Part shown: piece after piece, positions 8,925-16,901 of the stretch
Position numbering within the stretch: position 1 is the first letter of the stretch
Layout: every line of letters begins with the position of its first letter
Assembly: GCA_050485425.1 (NCBI GenBank)
Contig: JBJHBJ010000037.1
Location: forward strand, 1 to 45,865
DNA: 45,865 nt
Direction of reading: 5' to 3'
DNA from: LSCE01 sp050485425
GTDB lineage: Bacteria; Pseudomonadota; Gammaproteobacteria; Nitrococcales; Aquisalimonadaceae
Translations under genes and position numbers: made by a program
Notes under the pieces: generated by a model
The model's database searches: none
Told to the model about the DNA's origin: nothing
The model's input: the letters and a program-made list of their open reading frames with translations, nothing else

Positions 8925-9188
8925 ACTAACCTTTAAGGAGGTAAAGCCATGCCTCAGTGGTTTCTGTCGTGCTGTGGCAAGGCGCGAGGAGGGCGGTGTA
9001 GCCGAGCTACATAACCGACGAGCAACGCCGTCCACAGCGCGACAGAAACCACCCGAAGGGCGCCATCGTGCACCCCGTCGGCGGTGTTGCGCTCACTTGA
9101 CGTGGAATGACCACGCCTGCGCTCGCGCGCCTTGCCGACAGTCCGCACGATGGCGCTGAGGCATGGCTTTACCTCCTTAAAGGTTAGT
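8925..9188. mobile_element. 264-bp MITE-like element with 33-bp perfect terminal inverted repeats
   Basis: Bases 8925-8957 (ACTAACCTTTAAGGAGG...) are the exact reverse complement of 9156-9188. Inside are two more inverted repeats. GTGGTTTCTGTCG (from about 8957) pairs with CGACAGAAACCAC (about 9039-9051), and GCGCCATCGTGC (about 9060) pairs with GCACGATGGCGC (about 9144-9155). Each half contains a GGCAAGGCGCG-type palindromic module in opposite orientation. No ORF of useful length and no transposase are present, so it would be mobilised in trans if at all. A diverged single copy of the terminal repeat lies at 21469. The gap 8873-9213 holds nothing else. Confidence 0.8.
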
Positions 9189-9213
9189 AGTTGCGTGCGG
9201 CCCGGCGCGCCTG

Positions 9214-10914
9214 TCAGGAAGTGCCTACAGCAGGAACCGCTGCGCGGACTTCCTCATATAGCTCCTTCTTTGAGAGTTTGCCCACCGGTGTGCGTGGCAG
9301 CGCGTCCCGGAACTCCAGCGCATGCACCATTTCATGCTTGCCGATGCGGCTGCGCAGGAAGGCCTGCAGCGCTTCCAGCGTGAACGGCTCGGCGTCCTGC
9401 CGCAGCTTGATGTACGCCTTGGGCGACTGCCCGCGGTAGTCGTCCGGCACGCCGATCACCGAGACTTCCTCCACCGCCGGGTGCTCGTAAATCGCTTCCT
9501 CGATATTGCGCGGATAAACGTTGTAGCCGCTGCAGATAATCATGTCCTTGGTGCGGTCGACGATGTACACGTAGCCGTCGGCATCCATATGGGCCACGTC
9601 GCCGGTGCGGAAATAGCCTTCCTCGGTCATGGCCTCCGCCGTGGCGTCCGGGCGGTTCCAGTAGCCGCGCATCACGTTCGGCCCGGCGATGCACAGCTCA
9701 CCGCGTTCGCCGGGCGGCATCTCGCCGTCCGAGCCGTCCAGCGGGGCGATCTTCAGCCGCACGCCGGGCACGGGAATGCCGCAGGAACCCGCCCGGGGTT
9801 CCGCGTCCTGCGGGGTGAAGGTGCCGGTGGCGGTGGTTTCGGTCATGCCCCAGCCTTCCTTCACCCGGCAGCCGGACAGGCGCTGGAAATGCTGCTGGAT
9901 CTCCAGCGGCAGCGGCGCGCCGCCCGAGTTGCACAGTTTCAGCGAGGACAGGTCGTGCTTCGCGGTGGCGGGGTGGTTCAGCAGCGCGGTGTACATGGTG
10001 GGCACGGCCGGGAACACGGTGATGCGCTGTTCGCTGATCTCCCGCAGCGCGGCCTCGGGGTCGAACTTCGCGTGCAGATGCAACGCCGCCCCCTGGCGCA
10101 TGCCGAACAGCATGTTCACCGAGATGGCGTAGATGTGGAACGGCGGCAGCACCGCCAGCACCCTTTCCTCGCCGGGGCTGAGCGTCCTGCTCAGGGCCTG
10201 GGCGAGCTGGTCGCAGGCGGCGGTGAGGTTGCCGTGAGTGAGCATTGCCCCCTTCGGCGCGCCGGTGGTGCCGCCGGTGTACTGCAGCACGGCCACGGAA
10301 TCCGCTGCGCTTTCCGGCATCGGCTCTCCGCCGGTGTCATCGTCGGTCAGCAGATCCGCGAAGGCCGTATGCCGGGCGTCCGCCTCCACCGGGCAGGTCT
10401 GCCCGCTTGCTGCCAGTTGCTGCCGCACGGCGTCCGGATTGCCGGCCATCTCCGCCATGCTGCCGACCACCAGCCGCGACAGGTGCGTGTTATCCAGCAG
10501 CGCGGCCATCTGCGGGTAGAGCGCGGCCAGGTCCAGCGTCACCATCAGCTCGGTCTTGCTGTCGGCAATCTTGTGCTCCAGCGTGCGGGCCGCGTCCAGG
10601 GGCGAGTAGTTCACCACCGTGCCGCCGGCGCGCAGCACGCCGAAGAAGCTGATGATGTAATGCGGCGTGTTCGGCAGGAACAGCCCCACATGCACGCCGG
10701 GTGCGACCCCCAGCCGCCGGAACCCGGCGGCAGCGCAGTCCACCAGCCGGTCCAACTCGGCGTAGCGGATGCTCCGCCCCATGAAGGACAGTGCGGTGTT
10801 ATCGGGCCATTGCCGTGCGGCGTCCGCCAGCATCTGGTAAACAGGCAGGTGACTGTGGTTGAGTTCCCAGGTCATTCCCTGCGGATAGGATGCGATCCAC
10901 GGGTGGGTGTTCAA
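9214..10914 (-). CDS. acyl-CoA synthetase (dicarboxylate/long-chain type), TTG start
   Basis: A 566-residue AMP-forming CoA ligase. I place the start at the TTG at 10914. It follows a strong GGGGAGGAG site by 5 bases and yields the family's usual N-terminus (LNTHPWIASYPQGMTWEL). The ATG at 10875 would lose the conserved PWIASYPQG, and the frame upstream of 10914 has no family similarity. The P-loop-like motif is VLQYTGGTTGAPKGAMLTH. The GWGMTETTATG, YFRTGDVAHMDADGYVYIVDR and C-terminal RTPVGKLSKKEL (catalytic Lys) motifs are all present. The substrate is a fatty or dicarboxylic acid by family resemblance. It is divergent from the EamA exporter. Confidence 0.92.
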   Translation of the reverse strand: MNTHPWIASYPQGMTWELNHSHLPVYQMLADAARQWPDNTALSFMGRSIRYAELDRLVDCAAAGFRRLGVAPGVHVGLFLPNTPHYIISFFGVLRAGGTVVNYSPLDAARTLEHKIADSKTELMVTLDLAALYPQMAALLDNTHLSRLVVGSMAEMAGNPDAVRQQLAASGQTCPVEADARHTAFADLLTDDDTGGEPMPESAADSVAVLQYTGGTTGAPKGAMLTHGNLTAACDQLAQALSRTLSPGEERVLAVLPPFHIYAISVNMLFGMRQGAALHLHAKFDPEAALREISEQRITVFPAVPTMYTALLNHPATAKHDLSSLKLCNSGGAPLPLEIQQHFQRLSGCRVKEGWGMTETTATGTFTPQDAEPRAGSCGIPVPGVRLKIAPLDGSDGEMPPGERGELCIAGPNVMRGYWNRPDATAEAMTEEGYFRTGDVAHMDADGYVYIVDRTKDMIICSGYNVYPRNIEEAIYEHPAVEEVSVIGVPDDYRGQSPKAYIKLRQDAEPFTLEALQAFLRSRIGKHEMVHALEFRDALPRTPVGKLSKKELYEEVRAAVPAVGTS

Positions 10915-11056
10915 GCGGGCTCCTCCCCATCTATGCGTTATTGTTGGTTTGAGTCTGGCGGCAGTAAGGCGGGGCCGCCAATCAATCCTCTTGATAATGA
11001 CTGATAAGCCAGCCGCATGACCATGCCTGCGGCATTCTTCTGGGGCACTTTTCCGC

Positions 11057-11902
11057 ATGACAGCAAGCCGATTGTTCCTGGTGACCTCGCTGGCCATGCT
11101 GGCCTTCGCCGCCAACTCCGTGCTGGCGCGGGTCGCGCTCTCGCAGACCACTATCGACCCCGCAACATTCACCGCAGTGCGCATCGCCACCGGCGCCATG
11201 TCGCTGTGGCTGATCGTCCGCCTGCAGATGGGCCCGCCCCGGGCCAGGGCGGGCACCTGGGTTTCCGCCGCCGCGCTGTTCGTTTATGCCGCCGCCTTCT
11301 CCCTGGCCTACGTCACGCTGGACACGGGCATCGGCGCGCTAATCCTGTTCGGCGCCGTGCAGGCCACGATGATCGGCGCCGGCCTCTGGGCCGGCGAACG
11401 CCTGCGCGGGCTGCAGACGCTGGGTTTCGTCATCTCCATGGGCGGGCTGGTCTACCTGCTGGCGCCGGGCGCCGTGGCGCCGTCACCGCTGGGCGCGGCC
11501 TTCATGCTGCTGTCCGGCGTGGCCTGGGGCGTGTATTCGCTGCGGGGGAGGGGCAATACCGATCCGGTCATGACCACGGCCGGCAACTTCCTGCGCGCCG
11601 TGCCGTTCGCCGTCGGCCTGTTCCTGCTGGGGCTGCCCTGGCTCTCCGTGGACGCCGCCGGGCTGTTCTACGCGGTGCTCTCCGGCGCCGTCGCCTCCGG
11701 CATGGGCTACGTGGTCTGGTACACCGTGCTGCCAAGCCTGAAAGCCATGCAGGCCGCCATCGCCCAGCTCAGCGTACCGGTCATCGCCGCCGTGGCCGGC
11801 GTCATCCTGCTGGCGGAACCGTTCACCCTCCGGCTGGTGGTTTCGGCCGCGGCCATCCTGGGCGGTATCGCGCTGGTGGTGTGGAAGCGGGAGCGAAGTT
11901 AG
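11057..11902 (+). CDS. EamA/DMT-family exporter
   Basis: A 281-residue membrane protein with about ten hydrophobic helices arranged as two EamA repeats. Segments such as FAANSVLARVAL (helix 1), ALILFGAVQATMIGAGLWAGE and the second-half SGAVASGMGYVVWYTVLP and VPVIAAVAGVILLAEP are typical of drug/metabolite transporters. It probably exports an amino acid or metabolite, ligand unknown. An earlier ATG at 11017 is in a different frame and gives no helices. It converges with the methyltransferase gene, with only about 16 bp between them. Confidence 0.92.
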   Translation: MTASRLFLVTSLAMLAFAANSVLARVALSQTTIDPATFTAVRIATGAMSLWLIVRLQMGPPRARAGTWVSAAALFVYAAAFSLAYVTLDTGIGALILFGAVQATMIGAGLWAGERLRGLQTLGFVISMGGLVYLLAPGAVAPSPLGAAFMLLSGVAWGVYSLRGRGNTDPVMTTAGNFLRAVPFAVGLFLLGLPWLSVDAAGLFYAVLSGAVASGMGYVVWYTVLPSLKAMQAAIAQLSVPVIAAVAGVILLAEPFTLRLVVSAAAILGGIALVVWKRERS

Positions 11903-11918
11903 AAGGGAGGATTGTTGT

Positions 11919-12371
11919 CTAGAGCCAGCGGCGGACTGACTGTTTGTATTCGATGAACGACTCACCGAACCGAGCTTCCAGCGCCTTCTCTTCCGGCTTG
12001 ATCTGAAACGCATTCATGTAAGCGACGAAGCCGGCCAGCACGAGCAACCCGGGCCACGCCGACAAGAAAATGGCCCAAGCCAGCAAAATCAGCGCGAAGC
12101 CGAGATACATCGGGTTTCTGGAGAAACGATAGATGCCGGTGGCCACCAGAGCCGAGGCCTGCTCAGGGTGCAGCGGGTCCACCGTGGTCCTGGCACGGCG
12201 GAAGGCTGCAATCCCCAGCAAGCAAACAACCGCAGCGACCAGCGCAAGCAGACCAGCAACAAAATTCTGTGCGGCCATTACAACCGGCGGGCTCGGAACG
12301 TAGCGAGCAATCAGCCATATCAGCAAGCCAGCAATCACGACGAGCAGAACGGGCGGGATTCGTAGCGCCAT
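11919..12371 (-). CDS. isoprenylcysteine carboxyl methyltransferase family membrane protein
   Basis: A 150-residue protein with four hydrophobic segments. It carries the family signature GIYRFSRNPMYLGFAL followed by a C-terminal EEKALEARFGESFIEYKQSVRRWL, which form the SAM-binding part of ICMT/PEMT-like methyltransferases. Length is normal for the bacterial group. Substrate is unknown (isoprenoid, phospholipid or small thiol). AGGAAG sits 7 bases before the ATG. It is the leftmost of the run of small minus-strand genes that continues into the cassette array, but no attC site was found beside it. Confidence 0.88.
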   Translation of the reverse strand: MALRIPPVLLVVIAGLLIWLIARYVPSPPVVMAAQNFVAGLLALVAAVVCLLGIAAFRRARTTVDPLHPEQASALVATGIYRFSRNPMYLGFALILLAWAIFLSAWPGLLVLAGFVAYMNAFQIKPEEKALEARFGESFIEYKQSVRRWL

Positions 12372-12394
12372 GTCTTTCTTCCTAATCTATAGGA

Positions 12395-12625
12395 TCACCG
12401 GTCTCGCCCAGAGGGCTTGCCATTGCCTCTACCCTCTATGCATCCGTAGATGGGACCGCCGACCACGATTGCGGCAACCAGGACCAGCAGGCCGACAATG
12501 ATCGACGACGACAAAAGCCAGGCAATTGCGGCAAGTGCGAACGCGGTTATCGCCAGGAGCTGACCGAAAAACTCCGCAGCGAGGTACCGGGCGCTACGCC
12601 CCAACCACCCCAGAAACGATGTCAT
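12395..12625 (-). CDS. small membrane protein of unknown function
   Basis: A 76-residue protein (MTSFLGWLGRSARYLAAEFF at its start) with two hydrophobic segments (LLAITAFALAAIAWLL and IIVGLLVLVAAIVVGG) and a short polar tail containing one Cys. Its ATG at 12625 overlaps the stop of the upstream gene as ATGA (12622-12625), so the two proteins are made together. A TTG six bases earlier could also start it. I do not recognise the family. A small two-helix protein coupled to a larger orphan gene could be an immunity or accessory partner (inference). Confidence 0.6.
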   Translation of the reverse strand: MTSFLGWLGRSARYLAAEFFGQLLAITAFALAAIAWLLSSSIIVGLLVLVAAIVVGGPIYGCIEGRGNGKPSGRDR

Positions 12626-13392
12626 CGGCAAACACCCTCCAGCCGCACGTTCTCTGGGCGGGAGCAGAACTCCTTGATCGGACCGGGACCGGCGCCAAGC
12701 TGACTCAGCGACATCATCTCTCCGAGGGCCTGCTCAACCGTTGCGACGACCTCCGCCTCCTCAGGCGTCGGCACCCCTAGATTGTGAGTGAACTCCAGCG
12801 GCAAGCCTCCGGGATTCCCCGTCACCACGGCCTGGATGACCTCCTCAAGCTTCCGGTGTCCGGTGGCGATGGCCTTTACAGCAGCGCCGTAGCTTGCAAT
12901 GCCTAAATTGGTGAATCCTCGGGCGAGCTTGACTCTGCTCGAAAGGCGCCGGTTGCCGAATCTCCCGGCGGTGCTGGCGTAGTTCGTGAAGATCCCGCCG
13001 GCGACGCGGCCGCTTATGTCCGCCTTCCGATACTTGAGGTTGTAACGAACTACCGCAGACAAGATGGGCAGTTCACCGTCATCGCGTGCGGCGGCGGCAG
13101 CCTCATTGCGTAAAGGTGCCGTCACCTGCCAGAGAATGGAAGCGCGGGCGTTTGCGATGCCTTTCCAGTGCGCCCCCCACATACCGTACTGCATCTGGAG
13201 CTGAAACAGGCCCATCCACCAGGTCAGCGGATGGTTGTAGGAGCCAAGCAGGAACCTCTGTATCGGTCCTTGGTCGCCTTGGGCCAAGCCGGCCAGGGCA
13301 CTTTCGGCATCTTGCGGGTTAGCGTCTTGCAGCTTTTCCATGACGCGCTGGACGCTTTCCTTCTCGTTCGGACGCAAATCAAGCCACAGCAT
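12622..13392 (-). CDS. orphan protein, unknown function, coupled to small membrane protein
   Basis: A 256-residue protein starting at the ATG at 13392, preceded by AGGGAGAAG. It is soluble and mostly helical in appearance: an acidic N-terminus (LDLRPNEKESVQRVMEKLQD), an aromatic stretch at about 50-75 (NHPLTWWMGLFQLQMQYGMWG), and a basic, glycine-rich middle (GNRRLSSRVKLARGFTNLG). I recognise no catalytic motif. The next gene overlaps it by ATGA. The GC content resembles the host but the family looks rare, as is usual for genes in accessory arrays. Confidence 0.6.
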   Translation of the reverse strand: MLWLDLRPNEKESVQRVMEKLQDANPQDAESALAGLAQGDQGPIQRFLLGSYNHPLTWWMGLFQLQMQYGMWGAHWKGIANARASILWQVTAPLRNEAAAAARDDGELPILSAVVRYNLKYRKADISGRVAGGIFTNYASTAGRFGNRRLSSRVKLARGFTNLGIASYGAAVKAIATGHRKLEEVIQAVVTGNPGGLPLEFTHNLGVPTPEEAEVVATVEQALGEMMSLSQLGAGPGPIKEFCSRPENVRLEGVCR

Positions 13393-13666
13393 TATCTGCT
13401 TCTCCCTGTGGTAGTAGTTCTTCCGTGTCGTTAACAGCCCGATGTCACGTTTGTGGGCTAGGCTGGAGTTTAGCCAGTAATGAGCCGGCTTGCAGCAGGG
13501 AGCGCGGGTGCGCAATTCTTCGCGCGCAACCCGAAGAGTCGACGATCATTCGTTTCTCGTTCATCTGCTCCGGCAATACTCATTCCATCTGCAAGAGGGA
13601 GAGTTCGCACGTGCCAGTCTGCACTTTGAGAAAAGTACCAGATTTGGCTGCAAAACTGCCCTAGCT
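13393..13666. other. gap within the accessory region; no gene supported
   Basis: These 274 bp lie between the orphan gene and the small membrane protein gene. A minus-strand frame at 13470-13670 starts at a GTG that overlaps the previous stop, but its composition (Cys- and Arg-rich, no pattern) does not look coding. A weak hairpin near 13430-13480 has TAAAC and GTTAAC at its ends. It lacks proper core sites, so I did not call it attC. Confidence 0.4.
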
Positions 13667-14167
13667 TCACGGTTGCTTGCCAACTAAATCAACAGAAGCC
13701 CTTCTCGCGAGACGGGCTTCACCGGGATATCGCCCCGTGAGTAGTAGACATGCGGAGGAAAGGACCGAACTCGCAGCCCAAAATAGCAGCGCAACTGGGA
13801 CAGCAAGCCAAGCATAGCGAGCCATCTGAATGTCTTGGAAGTAGGCAGCCCATGCGGCGTATCCAAGCAGGATGAATTGAAGAACCGTACCAAACACGAG
13901 CCATGCCGATTGCAGAATACCGCACAGGTCAGAGAACCGATTCCGCAACAGCTCTGAACTGAAACGCTCAGAAGCAAACCGGAGTAGCTCATGGTCTAGG
14001 TGGCCACTGTAGAGGTCATCTACGGCCACACCCAACTTAGAGGCTAGTTCTCTCGCAACGCTATCCTGCCGGCGTAACGCTTGCCTCTGCCCTACGCCTG
14101 TCATTAGCAAGTTCACGAAGGCGAGTGCAATGAAGGCCCCCAAAATGTGCCCGATCGCGATCAGCAT
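13667..14167 (-). CDS. small orphan membrane protein in cassette array
   Basis: A 166-residue protein: an N-terminal membrane helix (MLIAIGHILGAFIALAFVNL), a soluble helical middle (QALRRQDSVARELASKLGV and following), and two C-terminal helices (GTVLQFILLGYAAWAAYF, AWLAVPVALLFWAASSVL). GGGGAGGAG sits just upstream of the ATG. I do not recognise a family. The base composition is lower in GC than the chromosome, and it follows the attC site at 14318-14373. Both features fit an integron gene cassette. Confidence 0.65.
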   Translation of the reverse strand: MLIAIGHILGAFIALAFVNLLMTGVGQRQALRRQDSVARELASKLGVAVDDLYSGHLDHELLRFASERFSSELLRNRFSDLCGILQSAWLVFGTVLQFILLGYAAWAAYFQDIQMARYAWLAVPVALLFWAASSVLSSACLLLTGRYPGEARLARRASVDLVGKQP

Positions 14168-14317
14168 GTTCTCCTCCCCAATCTACAATCTAACAGCTTG
14201 CAGCGTGCGCGCCTTTGGAATGAATGCTGATCTTTTCTCGTAAGCTGGGTGCCCTGTCATCAGCAAGATAGGGCTTGCGCAGAGCAGCCTGAAGAGAAGG
14301 CCAGGCGATGATTTCAT

Positions 14318-14373
14318 GCTCAACGCAAACACGACTACGTCCTACTCAGTGCTCTCCGTGCTTGGCGTTAAGT
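14318..14373 (-). other. attC recombination site 3 (56 bp)
   Basis: Read on the minus strand it starts ACTTAAC and ends GTTGAGC, which fits the attC core consensus GTTRRRY exactly at the crossover end. Inner arms CAAGCACG and CGTGTTTG pair with one mismatch, leaving extrahelical bases. The TAA within the first core is the stop codon of the GNAT gene at 14368, the usual cassette layout. Orientation and size match the sites at 15709 and 17430. Confidence 0.7.
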
Positions 14374-14919
14374 TCGCCTTCCCGCCCCATGCCACGGCTC
14401 CAGCGGAGATTCCGGAAGCGTTTCCACCTTCTCCTCAATTCGGAACACGGTGAACCCCCGCGCCTCGTAGTTTCTCCGGGCCTGTGGGTGGTCAAGGCTG
14501 CAGGTGTGCACCCAGACCCTTGCAGCCCCCATCTCCCACGCACGGGAAATTGCTGCGGAGAGCAGGGCGCCGCCCATTCCCTTGCCGATGAAGTGCGGCA
14601 TAAGGCCGAAGTAGACGATCTCCACGTTGTCGCCGGGCTGGCGTTCAAGCTCGAAATAGCCGGCAGGCGTTCCGGACACATAGGCCACCCAGGTCTCCAA
14701 CTCGGGCCGGTCCAGGTATTCGAGCCACCGTGCGTAATCCCACGGCAGACGGCTGTACCAGCACCAGTCCGCGCCGACGGATGCGTAGAGAAAACGATTC
14801 AGCTCGGGGCAGGGGATTTCGGCGCGGACCAGGTCGAACTTCGTGCCCGGCGGACCTGCCGGCCGGAACTGCGCCGGATCGGTCATTTCGAGATGGACGG
14901 TTGTTACCAGACGCTCCAC
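14368..14919 (-). CDS. GNAT family N-acetyltransferase (cassette gene)
   Basis: A 183-residue acetyltransferase beginning at a GTG at 14919, 7-8 bases after AAGGAGG. The GNAT core is clear: GTPAGYFELER (beta4), VEIVYFGLMPHFIGKGMGGALL (motif A, acetyl-CoA pyrophosphate loop GKGMGG), then ARVWVHTCSLDHPQARRNYEARGFTVF (motif B). The N-terminal 85 residues set the unknown substrate. The stop codon lies inside an attC site. Confidence 0.88.
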   Translation of the reverse strand: MERLVTTVHLEMTDPAQFRPAGPPGTKFDLVRAEIPCPELNRFLYASVGADWCWYSRLPWDYARWLEYLDRPELETWVAYVSGTPAGYFELERQPGDNVEIVYFGLMPHFIGKGMGGALLSAAISRAWEMGAARVWVHTCSLDHPQARRNYEARGFTVFRIEEKVETLPESPLEPWHGAGRRT

Positions 14920-14982
14920 GCAGCGCCTCCTTTTTGTTTTCTGGTGGTGCCCAGCTTCGCATCCATTGCATCATGTCATCGC

Positions 14983-15037
14983 GGTGAACGCAGGCCAGTA
15001 CGCCGCAGCAAATGCGTCTTCCGGCGCCAGCGTCAGA
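14983..15037 (-). other. degenerate attC candidate after the GST gene
   Basis: A 55-bp segment with the position and length expected of attC: its first core (TCTGACG) spans the GST stop codon and its last core is GTTCACC. Arms CGCTGGC and GCCTGCG can pair partly. Both cores deviate from the RYYYAAC/GTTRRRY consensus, so this is a weak call that rests mostly on placement. Confidence 0.3.
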
Positions 15038-15683
15038 ATTGCAGCCTCCCTCGCAATTCTTCGAAAGGCACCATTATGTGTCTCCGGTACGCGGGGCGAT
15101 CCGCGAGTCGCGCGTACCAGGACATGACGTTCGGTGGGCGAACGGTTTCCAGCCCCATCTCGAAATAGCGATACAGGGCAGTGCCCGCCGGGATATCTGC
15201 CAAGGTGAGCTCCTCACCTGCCAGGTATGGCCGCCCGTCCAGCCAGTCGTCAAGCAGACGGAAGTGCGGCTCGCACGCCTGCTGCGCCGCCTGAATCTGA
15301 TTCCTGTCCCGCTGTTCCTCCGGCGTGCGGTAGTAGTTCCAGAACAGTTTCATGAAATCCGGTTGAAGCGTCGTTTGGGCCCAATCCATCCACCCGTCGA
15401 TATGCGCCCGGACTCCCGGCGACGATGGCCAGAACCGCTCTCCGCCGTATGAAGCCGCCAGGTAACGGAGGATGGCGTGGGATTCCCACACTGCCTGATT
15501 ACCGTCCTTGATGACGGGCACACGGCCGTGCGGGTTCATTGCCAGAAACTCGGGCGAGCCAAGGCCACCAAACGCACCACCCGCATCCTGATGCGAGTAG
15601 AGAAGTCCAAGCTCATCGAGAAACCAGAGCACCTTCTGCACGTTAAAGGCGCTTCGTCTGCCCCAGATCGCTACGGATGACAA
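15033..15683 (-). CDS. glutathione S-transferase family protein (cassette gene), TTG start
   Basis: A 216-residue GST. The thioredoxin-like N-domain starts SSVAIWGRRSAFNVQKVLWFLDE and includes NPHGRVPVIKD (cis-Pro) and WESHAILRYLA (the glutathione-binding E-S pair). The helical C-domain has PYLAGEELTLADIPAGTALYRY, the N-capping/hydrophobic staple motif. I chose the TTG at 15683 because it begins exactly where family similarity begins and lies 26 bp after the attC core at 15709. No ATG is available in frame. The catalytic residue may be Ser or Asn of the SAFN segment. Likely a detoxification enzyme carried as a cassette. Confidence 0.85.
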   Translation of the reverse strand: MSSVAIWGRRSAFNVQKVLWFLDELGLLYSHQDAGGAFGGLGSPEFLAMNPHGRVPVIKDGNQAVWESHAILRYLAASYGGERFWPSSPGVRAHIDGWMDWAQTTLQPDFMKLFWNYYRTPEEQRDRNQIQAAQQACEPHFRLLDDWLDGRPYLAGEELTLADIPAGTALYRYFEMGLETVRPPNVMSWYARLADRPAYRRHIMVPFEELRGRLQF

Positions 15684-15708
15684 TGCTCTTGCTCCATCAA
15701 TGCTGTTG

Positions 15709-15766
15709 GCCCAACCCGATGCTGACCGGCACAAATATCAGTACCCGGGTAGGCGTCTCGTTATCT
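15709..15766 (-). other. attC recombination site 2 (58 bp)
   Basis: On the minus strand it runs from AGATAAC to GTTGGGC. The last core fits GTTRRRY perfectly. The first core's TAA is the stop codon of the GrpB-family gene. Inner arms ACGCCTACCCGG and CCGGTCAGCAT pair with mismatches and one bulge. The next cassette gene (GST) starts 26 bp beyond the crossover point. Confidence 0.7.
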
Positions 15767-16303
15767 CGGGCCGCTGCTGATTGCTTCTCGCACAAACACT
15801 GATTTCGCCGCAGTGTACGCCTCGCGGTCATCGCTGAAGTCCTTTGCCAGTCGCGCCTTGAGTTGTTCATAGCGCACGGCAAGCCCGGGATCTGACCGAA
15901 GCATATCCCGGAACGCCAATCGCTCCGACCATTCAGGGCCGAGGTATTCCACGATATGAAGGTGATGGGTTCGGCGGCCGTCCGCCCACCGCATGAGCCA
16001 GCGGCGGTTCTCCAGAGTGGCGTTGAATTCCGCAGAGGTGGTGTACATGGAGTGGCGCAGGGGCTCCATGAGCAAATCCGCTCGCGATAGGGCCTCGACG
16101 CCCGCCAGCATATCAATGATGGGCTTGGCCGAAAGGCCGGGCACGGCTGTGCTACCGATGTGCTCAATGGCCATGAAATCGTCCGGGAAGAGCGCGAACA
16201 GACGGTCTCGCTCTTCCTCGAACATCAAAGGCCATCGAGGGTCGTACGCACCCAGGGCCACCTTTTCATGGATGGCCTGGTGCAGGGATTCTTGTTCATC
16301 CAT
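15761..16303 (-). CDS. GrpB-family nucleotidyltransferase-fold protein (cassette gene)
   Basis: A 180-residue protein starting at the ATG at 16303 (MDEQESLHQAIHEKVALG). The family signature is YDPRWPLMFEEERDRLFALF followed by AIEHIGSTAVPGLSAKPIIDMLAGV, the minimal nucleotidyltransferase core with the GS and D-x-x-A residues. GrpB (DUF/UPF0157) proteins are common in integron cassettes and often linked to GNAT or dephospho-CoA kinase domains. Their substrate is unknown. The stop codon TAA is part of attC site 2. Confidence 0.88.
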   Translation of the reverse strand: MDEQESLHQAIHEKVALGAYDPRWPLMFEEERDRLFALFPDDFMAIEHIGSTAVPGLSAKPIIDMLAGVEALSRADLLMEPLRHSMYTTSAEFNATLENRRWLMRWADGRRTHHLHIVEYLGPEWSERLAFRDMLRSDPGLAVRYEQLKARLAKDFSDDREAYTAAKSVFVREAISSGPR

Positions 16304-16409
16304 CCTTGATCTCTGGTCCAGGAGCCATAACGTTTGTGGTCGTCGTATGCGAGACGCGATATGTCCCTTCGCCGGCAAGGTCATACCGGAGGCTGCTCAG
16401 TAACCGATC

Positions 16410-16829
16410 TCACTGGTCATGAACAAACCGCTTGCCCAGGCTGATCACGGGGTCCTGTTTGTAGCCCAGAGCTGAATAAAATTCCACGACCTTGGTATTT
16501 GTGGCCCTGATCTGAAGGTTCACTTTCGGGCAGCCTCTATCTACAAGCAGTCTCTCGACCGCCTCCAATAAACGGCGACCGTACCCGTTACGCTGGCCGC
16601 TCTGCTTGACTGCCAGGTAGTTGATCCAGCCACGGTGCCCTTCGTAGCCACCCATGATTGTCCCGACGAGTTCGCCTTCCTCTTCACCAACCAGGAAAAG
16701 CTCGGGGTTAACCGCCAGCTTTCGGTCGATATCTTTCCCGGGATCATTTTCAGGCACCACTAACCCGGTGTCCTGCCAGAGTTCAATGACCGCGAGCCGG
16801 TCTTGTTCTTCGAAAGGTCGTATGTTCAT
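16410..16829 (-). CDS. GNAT family N-acetyltransferase, YpeA-like (cassette gene)
   Basis: A 139-residue acetyltransferase from the ATG at 16829 (MNIRPFEEQDRLAVIELW). Motif A is WINYLAVKQSGQRNGYGRRLLEAVERLL with the QRNGYG acyl-CoA loop. Motif B is VNLQIRATNTKVVEFYSALGY. This arrangement and length match the YpeA/RimI-like group. A TTG 12 bp upstream could add four residues. No convincing attC was found between its stop and the GrpB gene start; the sequence around GCCATAAC (16324-16331) lacks paired arms. Confidence 0.88.
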   Translation of the reverse strand: MNIRPFEEQDRLAVIELWQDTGLVVPENDPGKDIDRKLAVNPELFLVGEEEGELVGTIMGGYEGHRGWINYLAVKQSGQRNGYGRRLLEAVERLLVDRGCPKVNLQIRATNTKVVEFYSALGYKQDPVISLGKRFVHDQ

Positions 16830-16835
16830 AAGTTT

Positions 16836-16901
16836 CTTCAACGCTGCCAGGAAGTGCGGCTTGTGTGTAGTGGGGCCGAAGCCTCGACAAGCATGTCACC
16901 C
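16836..16901 (-). other. degenerate attC candidate between two GNAT genes
   Basis: A 66-bp minus-strand segment begins at the stop of the GNAT gene at 16896 (GGGTGAC) and ends GCGTTGAAG, 7 bases before the next ATG. GGCTT and AAGCC arms can pair and the placement is right for a cassette junction. The last core breaks the consensus (GTTGAAG ends in G) and the arms are short. Weak. Confidence 0.3.

Noticed and set aside
13470..13670. 66-codon minus-strand frame starting at a GTG overlapping the previous stop
   Set aside because: Composition rich in Cys, Arg and Trp without any pattern, no ribosome-binding site of quality, and no family resemblance.
16324..16412. Possible attC site between the GrpB-family and YpeA-like genes
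   Set aside because: GCCATAAC is near the right place, but the inner arms do not pair and the length (about 88 bp) differs from the other sites.
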